From: Desulfosporosinus sp. UBA4726
GTDB taxonomy: Bacteria > Bacillota > Desulfitobacteriia > Desulfitobacteriales > Desulfitobacteriaceae
Direction of reading: 5' to 3'
NCBI GenBank assembly: GCA_002404215.1
Contig: DHJG01000163.1
Span: 15,299-20,531, forward strand
Length of the DNA stretch: 5,233 nucleotides
The position numbers were made by a program, and so were the translations under genes. Shown in pieces: positions 1 to 4,976 of this stretch; within the stretch, counting starts at the first letter, position 1, and each line of letters starts with the position of its first letter. A model generated the notes under the pieces. That model worked only from the letters and a program-made list of their open reading frames with translations. It was not told the DNA's origin and did no database searches.

Positions 1-2
1 AG

Positions 3-71
3 CTTGCTTACATTCTTGGCGATAACCAAAAGCAGGGGGACCCCAAAGTTCAAATTAACCTATTTTTATAA
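3..71 (+). CDS. Possible C-terminal tail of an upstream gene (partial)
   Basis: The frame beginning at base 3 is open from the left edge and ends at a TAA at 69-71. It reads LAYILGDNQKQGDPKVQINL and then two more residues, a plausible protein C-terminus ending in a hydrophobic strand. If real, the gene enters from the left and its last 17 nt overlap the end of the convergent oxidoreductase gene, whose stop is at 55-57. Only 23 codons are visible, so the open frame could be chance. I recognise no family. The other two plus-strand frames look less protein-like. Confidence 0.3.
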   Translation, partial: LAYILGDNQKQGDPKVQINLFL

Positions 72-1143
72 ATGGTCTCAAGATATAGCTTGCGATTTTT
101 AAAGGATTAAAGTTCTTATTGGTTAATATGTGATTAGAAAATCTATTATTTAGCAGGGTAACAAGTATATCTAATTTGTGATTATCTAATTGTTCCATGG
201 CACGTCTAATGAGTAAAGAGTTGTGGTAACTCTTTGTTAAAGGTTTAACTAATTCTTCATAATTTCCTTTTCCACACAAATCGTGAGCCACATAGATTCC
301 TGTTAAAATGGATGAAAGTTGACCGAATCCAAATGCCGGCATCATAGCTCCAAAACAGTTGCCGGTAAAGAAGGTATTAGCAAGACGAGGATGCTTACAG
401 AGACCCATTATGTACCTGTTAACCTCAAATTGGTCAGTGATCTTAAGGTTTTGGTCAAAATCTTTGCAGACTGTAGTATAGAATCTGTCCCAGAGGGATG
501 CTAGATTTAATGAGCGATTTTCCGGGTAGTCAGGATATCCAATTGTGATGACAGCTTCCTTTTCAGAATACGGTAGTAAAAATCCATATCCTTGTGGTGC
601 AAGGTTGTTATCGAGCCAAATACCTATATGGTGACGATCAAATTTCCCCTCCACTGTAGCTCCTTTCAACGTGCAAGTGAGATCGACTTGAAAATTCTCG
701 ACCTTAACAGCATACTCGGCATCACCAGTCGCCATGATCACATGAGTAAAGTCTTGTAGCAATTGCTCATATGTGTATTCGGAATTAAAGGATATCTTGG
801 CTTTAACCTGTCTAAAAAGTTGATATTCAAATGACTCATCTTCTCTACCTCTTGAATTTATGAAGCCTAAGTGACCACTAATAACCCCTTGGCGAGCTTC
901 TGAATATAAGTTTATTTGGCTGATATTGGCTAAAGGTTGCAGAAAGATACCATGGTTTTCTGCAAGGTAGGCGTAGTCATCATTTATTGGCCTATTGAAA
1001 AGCGGCAAAAGTGCCTCGCCATTTACGAATCGATCTCCAACCTGACTGCGTTTTTCAAAGATCGTGGGGGAAATTCCATATTTCTCTAAGGTTATAGCGC
1101 ATGCTAAGCCAGATAGTCCTGCACCCATAATTGCTACGTTCAA
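55..1143 (-). CDS. FAD-dependent oxidoreductase, geranylgeranyl-reductase/FixC-like
   Basis: This 362-aa protein belongs to the FAD-binding group that includes geranylgeranyl reductases and FixC. Numbered from the TTG start, the N-terminus is a Rossmann FAD-binding fold with GAGLSG at residues 7-12 and the ribose-binding acid at E30 in TIFEKR. An ATGD strand motif lies near 138-141. GYGFLLP at 185-191 resembles the substrate-domain GYGW-type motif of the family. The second FAD-binding motif lies near 260-275 (TGNCFGAMMPAFGFGQ), where the usual GD is GN. An ATG at 1263 would add 40 residues, but they do not look like an FAD-protein N-terminus. The TTG at 1143 has an AGGGGG site 9 nt upstream and places the Rossmann strand at the very start, as is normal. 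The length is typical. The protein is probably cytosolic or peripheral to the membrane. The gene lies 139 nt downstream of the CAP gene on the same strand with no evident terminator between them, so co-transcription is possible. The substrate cannot be deduced. Confidence 0.8.
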   Translation of the reverse strand: MNVAIMGAGLSGLACAITLEKYGISPTIFEKRSQVGDRFVNGEALLPLFNRPINDDYAYLAENHGIFLQPLANISQINLYSEARQGVISGHLGFINSRGREDESFEYQLFRQVKAKISFNSEYTYEQLLQDFTHVIMATGDAEYAVKVENFQVDLTCTLKGATVEGKFDRHHIGIWLDNNLAPQGYGFLLPYSEKEAVITIGYPDYPENRSLNLASLWDRFYTTVCKDFDQNLKITDQFEVNRYIMGLCKHPRLANTFFTGNCFGAMMPAFGFGQLSSILTGIYVAHDLCGKGNYEELVKPLTKSYHNSLLIRRAMEQLDNHKLDILVTLLNNRFSNHILTNKNFNPLKIASYILRPFIKIG

Positions 1144-1152
1144 TTCACAATG

Positions 1153-1161
1153 CCCCCTTTT
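1153..1161 (-). promoter_or_regulatory. Ribosome binding site deciding the TTG start
   Basis: On the minus strand an AAAAGGGGG run ends 9 nt before the TTG at 1143-1141. The TTG begins the reading MNVAIMGAG, and the site supports it over the distal ATG at 1263. A similar G-rich site precedes the neighbouring CAP gene. Confidence 0.6.
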
Positions 1162-1282
1162 CTGTTTAGTTTGCTTAACACAACGGACATTATGCAACAA
1201 ACTGAACAAGGAGGCATTAACTGCGATGAATAAAGAATTGAAATTGGAATAGTGAGAAATCAAAAAGAAAGAATAAGCAACG

Positions 1283-2320
1283 TTAGTGTTTTATGACAAA
1301 CTGAGCGGCATAGAAAGTATCTTTTGGATTATTATTTGGAGCGATTTCAACCGTTATATACTCTAGTGCGTGGGAGTCAGCTAACGGGATGGGAACCGAA
1401 AAATTCCCTTGGCTATCCACACTAACATTTCGAGCAGAAATCTTCCCAGAGGGCGTAGATATATAATAGCCTTTTCCCTGAGGCTTGGCGTAAAAATGGA
1501 GATTATCCCAGGAGGGATCAGAATAGGAATGCGTTTGCATGAGTTGTTCTTGGGTCATTGGCTGGGGGAGAGGTTCCCATACACTATAAATTCCTTTGAT
1601 CTGATACCCTTTATCGATCCCACCCTTCAGGGTTATAGTTGAACCAGGAGTTGCCGTAAGGGGAGGCGGTGTCACGACGGTATAATGATTGGTAAACTCC
1701 TGGGCCATTGCCACGCCGTATTTTCCGACGGCAATAGCTACACCTACACCGGTGTGATGAGGATCCAATATGTTTTTCCGATGTCCGTCATTGGGAGGCT
1801 GTTCGTTGACCATGGCTGATTCATGTTCAGCAACGATGGTTTGGAGTTGTTTTTTGGAGACACCGTGAAAGCCATCTTCCAGCCAGAGCGTGACACTTTC
1901 ATTTTCATTAACTGCGTCAAGCCCACCAGCTAAGGTGTACCTGTGTTGTGGCTTTTCTCCATCCATTCCCCAGTGACTGATATAACCGTTATCAGCTTCT
2001 TCCTGGACATGTTGGCGGGCTGATTTGGCGGCTGTTGCATCCCAGGTCACTAAGCCAAGTCCCGCTTTGCGGCGATCTTCATTAATAAGGTCAAGCATGA
2101 TTCGCTCAATCTGAGTAATATCTGTTGATTTGGCTTTGAAAAAGGGGGAGAGCGGGAGCGGTAGACTGATGAAGGCTTGTGCTGTCTTTGTGGTATTAGG
2201 TTCAGTTTGAGATTGAGGCTGAGATATATTGTTGGGGAAAGGCAGGGGCCAAAATTTGTTGCAGCCCAGGTTTGAGATAAATAAACATAACGTTATTAAC
2301 CAGAGCAAGCGTTTGAGCAC
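1283..2320 (-). CDS. CAP/SCP (PR-1-like) domain protein, probable lipoprotein
   Basis: A 345-aa exported protein with a GTG start and an AAAGGGGG ribosome site 6 nt upstream. Residues 1-20 (MLKRLLWLITLCLFISNLGC) form a positively charged, hydrophobic signal peptide ending in a lipobox-like LGC. C20 would be the lipidated residue, although Asn at -3 is off consensus. A Pro/Gln/Thr-rich linker follows. The CAP domain spans about 72-212: LDLINEDRRKAGL near 76, SHWGMDGEKPQHR at 115-127, NENES at 138-142, GHRKNILDPHHTGVGVA at 179-195 and AMAQEF at 204-209. The His/Glu residues of the CAP cleft (H116, E139 or E141, H180) appear to be kept. Residues 213-345 are a C-terminal region rich in beta-type sequence that I cannot assign. 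Bacterial members of this YkwD-like family are secreted or cell-surface proteins of mostly unknown biochemical role. It is divergent from the MFS gene. Confidence 0.85.
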   Translation of the reverse strand: MLKRLLWLITLCLFISNLGCNKFWPLPFPNNISQPQSQTEPNTTKTAQAFISLPLPLSPFFKAKSTDITQIERIMLDLINEDRRKAGLGLVTWDATAAKSARQHVQEEADNGYISHWGMDGEKPQHRYTLAGGLDAVNENESVTLWLEDGFHGVSKKQLQTIVAEHESAMVNEQPPNDGHRKNILDPHHTGVGVAIAVGKYGVAMAQEFTNHYTVVTPPPLTATPGSTITLKGGIDKGYQIKGIYSVWEPLPQPMTQEQLMQTHSYSDPSWDNLHFYAKPQGKGYYISTPSGKISARNVSVDSQGNFSVPIPLADSHALEYITVEIAPNNNPKDTFYAAQFVIKH

Positions 2321-2326
2321 GGTTAT

Positions 2327-2334
2327 CCCCCTTT
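2327..2334 (-). promoter_or_regulatory. Ribosome binding site for the GTG-started CAP gene
   Basis: The minus strand reads AAAGGGGG, then 6 nt, then GTG at 2320-2318. This strong site supports the non-ATG start, which also places the hydrophobic signal sequence directly at the N-terminus. Confidence 0.65.
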
Positions 2335-2398
2335 ATAAAAAAACATGTATTCTCTTTAGATTAACCTACTTCGCAAAAGATTACCAATTGTTGCAGTA

Positions 2399-2423
2399 AA
2401 GCCCCTAGCTTCAGCTATGGGGA
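2399..2423. mobile_element. Possible solitary IS200/IS605-family end hairpin
   Basis: Within AAAGCCCCTAGC..GCTATGGGGAG an imperfect hairpin forms: CCCC (2402-2405) pairs with GGGG (2419-2422), TAGC (2406-2409) pairs with GCTA (2414-2417), the loop is TTCA, and T2418 is left unpaired on the 3' arm. A subterminal hairpin with a single extruded T is the structure that IS200/IS605-family TnpA transposases recognise, as established for IS608. It lies between divergent genes, so it cannot be a terminator for either. No tnpA or tnpB reading frame and no second similar hairpin are in the window. It would therefore be an orphan end, a decayed copy or a small non-autonomous palindromic element. The assignment is from structure and recalled motif only. 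Confidence 0.45.
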
Positions 2424-2448
2424 GTGTTAAAGAAGTTCTTTAGCTGAA
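2410..2448. repeat. Overlapping inverted repeats beside the IS-like hairpin
   Basis: TTCAGCTA at 2410-2417 is perfectly repeated in inverse as TAGCTGAA at 2441-2448. Nested between and overlapping these arms is a second perfect dyad, TAAAGAA (2428-2434) with TTCTTTA (2436-2442), separated by one base. The 8-bp arms compete with the CCCC/GGGG hairpin for bases 2410-2417, so the two foldings are mutually exclusive in single-stranded DNA or RNA. Confidence 0.55.
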
Positions 2449-2547
2449 TGCGGGTCCCTGTACTTATTGTAAAAAGTGTGCTTATCTTAAATGAGAACAG
2501 TGCCAATTTCCCAACAAAGCAGTTTGTTCAGTTGAAGCAAATGGAAT

Positions 2548-2556
2548 TGATGTAAT
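2548..2556 (+). promoter_or_regulatory. Weak candidate extended -10 element for the MFS gene
   Basis: TGATGTAAT matches the extended -10 form TGnTATAAT with one mismatch in the hexamer, and would give an untranslated leader of about 50 nt before the ATG at 2611. No good -35 hexamer sits at 16-18 nt upstream. It is the only reasonably placed sigma-A-like candidate I see in the gap. Confidence 0.25.
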
Positions 2557-2610
2557 GGCGCTGGTAATAAATATCAAAAGTTATAATAAAAAGGAGAATT
2601 TGAAATTTAA

Positions 2611-3849
2611 ATGAATAATTCCAAGAGCGATTTTACAGGTTCTTTCCCCACAGTTTTTTCGAGATCGCGTCGGTTATGGATGGCTATCATATTAGGCTCA
2701 CTGTCTGCTTTCGGACCATTGTCAATTGATATGTACTTACCTTCCCTTCCTATTTTAGCCAAGGATCTGCACACGAGCACATCACTTGCCCAGTTCAGTC
2801 TAACGGCTTGTCTACTCGGTCTCGCCTTCGGACAATTAGTAGCAGGTTCGCAAAGTGATATACGCGGGCGTCGTATTCCTCTTCTGATCGGACTGCTTAG
2901 CTATACTGTCACATCCTTGCTTTGTGCTCTGAGCCCATCCATCTGGGGATTAATTTTACTGAGATTCATCCAGGGCTTCGCGGGCGCAGCAGGAATGGCC
3001 ATATCGCGCGCTATAGTTAGAGACCTATACTCAGGTGCAGAGATGATAAAGTTTTTTGCACTTCTAATGATGATCAATGGTGTCGGGCCAATTTTTGCGC
3101 CAATTATGGGTGCTCAGCTATTACAGTTCACCTCTTGGCGGGGGGTATTCCTTGTTTTGGGTCTGGTCGGTATCGTCATGCTCCTTACTGTCTTCTTTAC
3201 GTTACCGGAGACCTTGTCTCTTCAACTCCGCTCACCGGCAGGTCTGAAAAACACTTTAGCCACATTTCGTGGCCTTGTCAGTGACCGTGTTTTCATGGGA
3301 TATGCTTTGCCTCAGGGACTTGTAATGGCAGCTATGTTTGCGTATATAGCTGGCTCACCCTTTGTTCTGCAAAACATTTTTGGTGCCTCCCCACAAATGT
3401 TCAGTCTCTTCTTTGCTATTAATGGCCTCGGCATTATCATCGCTGGCCAAATCACAGGTAGACTGGCAAATCGAATTTCTGGAACCAGGCTCTTCATAAG
3501 TGGTCTGATCCTAGCTTCAATTGGCGGCATCAGCCTGCTAACGATGATTCTCCTCGAAGCAGGACTTGCCGCAATCTTACTCTCTTTATTCATCGTTGTA
3601 TCGAGCGTCGGGGTCGTATCGACAGCTGGTTCTTCATTGGCTATGGAAAACTATGGTCACTCGGCAGGCAGTGCTTCGGCATTGCTGGGGCTATTTTCAT
3701 TTATTATTGGAGCATTAGTCGCCCCCCTCGTAGGTCTTGGCGGTGGAAATACAGCTGTACCTATGGGTATAGTCATCGTCGTCACGGAAGTTGGCGCGCT
3801 TTTATGTTACGTGATATTGAGTCACAGAATGAAAAATACGGTCACCTAA
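2611..3849 (+). CDS. Bcr/CflA-family multidrug efflux MFS transporter
   Basis: This 412-aa, 12-helix inner-membrane protein is a drug:proton antiporter of the DHA1 group, whose Bcr/CflA members export bicyclomycin, chloramphenicol, sulfonamides and similar compounds. Visible landmarks are the family signature GPLSIDMYLPSLP (35-47) in the first helix, motif A GQLVAGSQSDIRGRR (74-88) in the loop between helices 2 and 3, the motif B region RFIQGFAGAAG (118-128) in helix 4, and motif C GVGPIFAPIMG (157-167) in helix 5 followed by WR (176-177). A further run of hydrophobic helices reaches the short basic C-terminus SHRMKN. Length is normal and no frameshift is seen. The start is fixed by an in-frame TAA directly before the ATG. 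The AAGGAG at 2591-2596 is 14 nt away, longer than optimal, so translation may be modest. By eye the codon use is richer in G+C than in the oxidoreductase gene, which hints at separate ancestry but is not proof. The substrate is unknown. Confidence 0.88.
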   Translation: MNNSKSDFTGSFPTVFSRSRRLWMAIILGSLSAFGPLSIDMYLPSLPILAKDLHTSTSLAQFSLTACLLGLAFGQLVAGSQSDIRGRRIPLLIGLLSYTVTSLLCALSPSIWGLILLRFIQGFAGAAGMAISRAIVRDLYSGAEMIKFFALLMMINGVGPIFAPIMGAQLLQFTSWRGVFLVLGLVGIVMLLTVFFTLPETLSLQLRSPAGLKNTLATFRGLVSDRVFMGYALPQGLVMAAMFAYIAGSPFVLQNIFGASPQMFSLFFAINGLGIIIAGQITGRLANRISGTRLFISGLILASIGGISLLTMILLEAGLAAILLSLFIVVSSVGVVSTAGSSLAMENYGHSAGSASALLGLFSFIIGALVAPLVGLGGGNTAVPMGIVIVVTEVGALLCYVILSHRMKNTVT

Positions 3850-3916
3850 TTAAATTGGGGAGGAGTTACGAAACTGAAGCAGAATGTATGCAATAGGCAT
3901 TGAAGGAGGTTAAGTT

Positions 3917-4264
3917 ATGATTGTTGCACACGAGAGAGATGTCCAAAAGATAAAAATGGAAGGGGACTCTCTGGAAAATGTCCACAAGAAAGTCCTTATT
4001 TCGCCGAAGGAAGGTTGGGAAGGGCATGTTATGCGGGTCTTTGAGTTAGGCGTCAATGGTTACACGCCCAAACATAGCCACCCATGGTCCCATATTAACT
4101 ACATCTTAAAAGGAGAAGGTATTCTTCATTTAGATGGTATCGATCATGAGATTGAGGAAGGTTCTTATGCTTATGTTCCAGGAAATAAGACGCATCAGTT
4201 TACAAACCGAGGCAATACCACATTTTCATTTATTTGTATTGTTCCTGAAGAAGGCGAGCAGTAA
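3917..4264 (+). CDS. Small single-domain cupin protein
   Basis: A 115-aa protein made almost entirely of one cupin_2 beta-barrel. Motif 1 (residues 45-66) reads PKHSHPWSHINYILKG. The metal ligands are H53, H55 and, in the place usually held by glutamate, H59. Motif 2 (82-97) reads GSYAYVPGNKTHQFTN and supplies the fourth ligand, H93. A complete metal site with four histidines is therefore predicted. No DNA-binding or second domain is present, and no signal peptide is seen, so it should be cytosolic. A strong AAGGAGG at 3903-3909 lies 7 nt before the ATG. The gene begins 67 nt after the MFS stop with no terminator between, so it is likely co-transcribed. Such small cupins may be dioxygenases, isomerases or ligand-binding proteins, and the sequence does not tell which. 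A link to the pump's substrate is only suggested by position. Confidence 0.82.
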   Translation: MIVAHERDVQKIKMEGDSLENVHKKVLISPKEGWEGHVMRVFELGVNGYTPKHSHPWSHINYILKGEGILHLDGIDHEIEEGSYAYVPGNKTHQFTNRGNTTFSFICIVPEEGEQ

Positions 4265-4299
4265 GCCAAGCTAACCTAGTATTTGAGTTTTCGATACGC

Positions 4300-4327
4300 C
4301 TAAGCGCTTATCAACGAAAGCTAAGCG
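4300..4327. repeat. Small dyad and direct repeats after the cupin gene
   Basis: TAAGCGCTTA at 4301-4310 is a perfect 10-bp palindrome. Its right arm CGCTTA (4305-4310) can also pair with TAAGCG at 4322-4327 across an 11-nt loop. CTAAGCG occurs directly repeated at 4300-4306 and 4321-4327. No T-tract follows closely, so a terminator role is weak. Confidence 0.4.
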
Positions 4328-4377
4328 AATCACGTCGTTTAAAGCTTTTTAAAAATGGACACAATAAGAGCCAACCT

Positions 4378-4415
4378 CAAAAAGATTCATGTTATTAATA
4401 ACATGAATCTTTTTG
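4378..4415. terminator. Probable bidirectional terminator: perfect 38-bp palindrome
   Basis: The two 19-nt halves, 4378-4396 and 4397-4415, are exact reverse complements. The left arm begins CAAAAAGATTC and the right arm ends GAATCTTTTTG. The A-run, stem, T-run layout on both strands fits a bidirectional intrinsic terminator. It ends transcription of the MFS-cupin unit and insulates the copper operon downstream. The stem is AT-rich, so the U-tract is weak and partly inside the stem. A protein-binding or recombination site is the alternative. Confidence 0.55.
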
Positions 4416-4438
4416 GTACCTATACAGAAAGTATAAGT

Positions 4439-4469
4439 TTCGGGTAGCATTATTATTCGGGTGGTATAA
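4439..4469. repeat. Imperfect tandem direct repeat
   Basis: TTCGGGTAGCATTA (4439-4452) and TTCGGGTGGTATAA (4456-4469) match at 11 of 14 positions with a 17-nt period. Just upstream, TATAC (4421-4425) and GTATA (4431-4435) form a short dyad around AGAAA. Function is unknown. It adjoins the GC-rich dyad cluster. Confidence 0.35.
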
Positions 4470-4478
4470 GTGATAACT

Positions 4479-4518
4479 AGGCGGCCGCCTGCGCCTGAAG
4501 GCTTGGGCGCCAGCCAAG
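4479..4518. repeat. GC-rich cluster of overlapping inverted repeats
   Basis: Three dyads crowd into 40 bp of GC-rich sequence inside an AT-rich gap. AGGCGGCCGCCT (4479-4490) is a perfect 12-bp palindrome. GCGCC (4491-4495) pairs with GGCGC (4506-4510). CTTGG (4502-4506) pairs with CCAAG (4514-4518), competing with the previous stem. The base composition differs sharply from both sides, which suggests an inserted repeat or structured element. No T-tract follows, so it is not a standard terminator. On the minus strand one frame reads KLGWRPSLQAQAAA then stop, but a stop also lies just upstream, so no gene is called. Confidence 0.5.
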
Positions 4519-4557
4519 TTTTCTTTATAAGTAGGAAGGTTAAAGCCTTAAACAATC

Positions 4558-4586
4558 TTGACTTATAGCATAGGGGGGTATACTAT
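4558..4586 (+). promoter_or_regulatory. Sigma-A-type promoter of the copper operon
   Basis: A -35 hexamer TTGACT (4558-4563, 5 of 6 consensus) is followed after 17 nt by TACTAT (4581-4586, 4 of 6). An overlapping TATACT at 4579-4584 is a better -10 at a short 15-nt spacing. Transcription would begin near 4591-4593, giving a leader of only about 15 nt that contains the AAGAGGTGG ribosome site (4593-4601). The spacer holds the G-rich operator. Confidence 0.6.
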
Positions 4587-4587
4587 A
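4564..4587. promoter_or_regulatory. Putative CsoR operator
   Basis: A near-perfect palindrome surrounds a central GGGGGG (4573-4578). The arms are TATAG-C-ATA on the left and TAT-A-CTATA on the right, matching at 8 of 9 positions (only C4569 against A4582 fails). G- or C-tract centres flanked by AT-rich inverted arms are typical of operators for the CsoR/RcnR/FrmR family. It covers the -35 to -10 spacer of the promoter, so the regulator encoded directly downstream would repress its own operon until copper releases it. The pairing of site and regulator is inferred from position. Confidence 0.6.
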
Positions 4588-4606
4588 TTAGTAAGAGGTG
4601 GTTTGA

Positions 4607-4951
4607 ATGAAATTCGAAGAAAAGCAGACTCATTCGTGTTCGGTTTGTCAGAGTGAGGGAGAAAATCCAGAAGAACGAACGAGTCATCATGACGATAAAA
4701 CGATCAAAGAGCTTATAACCCGAATGAATCGCATAGAAGGACAAATTCGGGGGATCAAAGGGATGATCGAACGCCATGTTTATTGTGACGATGTTTTAAA
4801 TCAGATTGCCTCCGCTCAGTCTGCATTAGATGGGGCTTCTAAATTACTGCTGGAAAGACATATGAGATCTTGCGTCAAAGAGCAACTCCAAGCAGGGAAT
4901 GAAAAGGTTGTCGATGAGGTTCTTAAAACAATCTTTCGCATGATTCGCTAA
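4607..4951 (+). CDS. csoR: CsoR-family copper-sensing transcriptional repressor
   Basis: A 114-aa all-helical DUF156 (CsoR/RcnR/FrmR) regulator. The core runs from TIKELITRMNRIEGQIRGIKGM (32-53) through the ligand region to the C-terminus. The Cu(I) ligands are C60 (in VYCDDVL), H85 and C89 (in ERHMRSC). The C-x24-H-x3-C spacing is the same as C36/H61/C65 of Mycobacterium tuberculosis CsoR, and the adjacent Y59 matches its Y35. RcnR-type (Ni/Co) and FrmR-type (formaldehyde) members use other ligand patterns, so copper is the best call. The first 31 residues are an extension with H9, C11, C14, H27 and H28 (HSCSVC and SHH), which could bind extra metal. The ATG has an AAGAGGTGG site 5 nt upstream and a palindromic G6 operator over its promoter. 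The HMA-domain gene begins 25 nt downstream, making a typical copper-efflux operon. Confidence 0.88.
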   Translation: MKFEEKQTHSCSVCQSEGENPEERTSHHDDKTIKELITRMNRIEGQIRGIKGMIERHVYCDDVLNQIASAQSALDGASKLLLERHMRSCVKEQLQAGNEKVVDEVLKTIFRMIR

Positions 4952-4976
4952 GCCTCGATTAGGGGAGGGATAGAAG

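Noticed and set aside
31..48. GGGG-A-CCCC dyad near the left edge, considered as a terminator
   Set aside because: The arms are separated by a single base, so no stable loop can form, and no T-tract follows on either strand.
1208..1252. Plus-strand AAGGAGG followed by a short ATG frame (MNKELKLE)
   Set aside because: The spacing is long (11 nt), the frame is only eight codons, and it lies antisense in the leader of the oxidoreductase gene, so it is probably chance.
2582..2587. Perfect TATAAT before the MFS gene
   Set aside because: Transcription from it would begin around 2593, inside the AAGGAG ribosome site, and no -35 hexamer lies at 16-18 nt, so a working promoter here is unlikely.
3312..3593. 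93-codon minus-strand frame inside the MFS gene
   Set aside because: It lies wholly antisense to well-supported transmembrane coding sequence and has no family features.
4349..4555. 68-codon minus-strand open frame across the palindrome region
   Set aside because: It spans the 38-bp palindrome and GC dyads, has no clear ribosome site and shows no recognisable domain. It looks like a by-product of the repeats.
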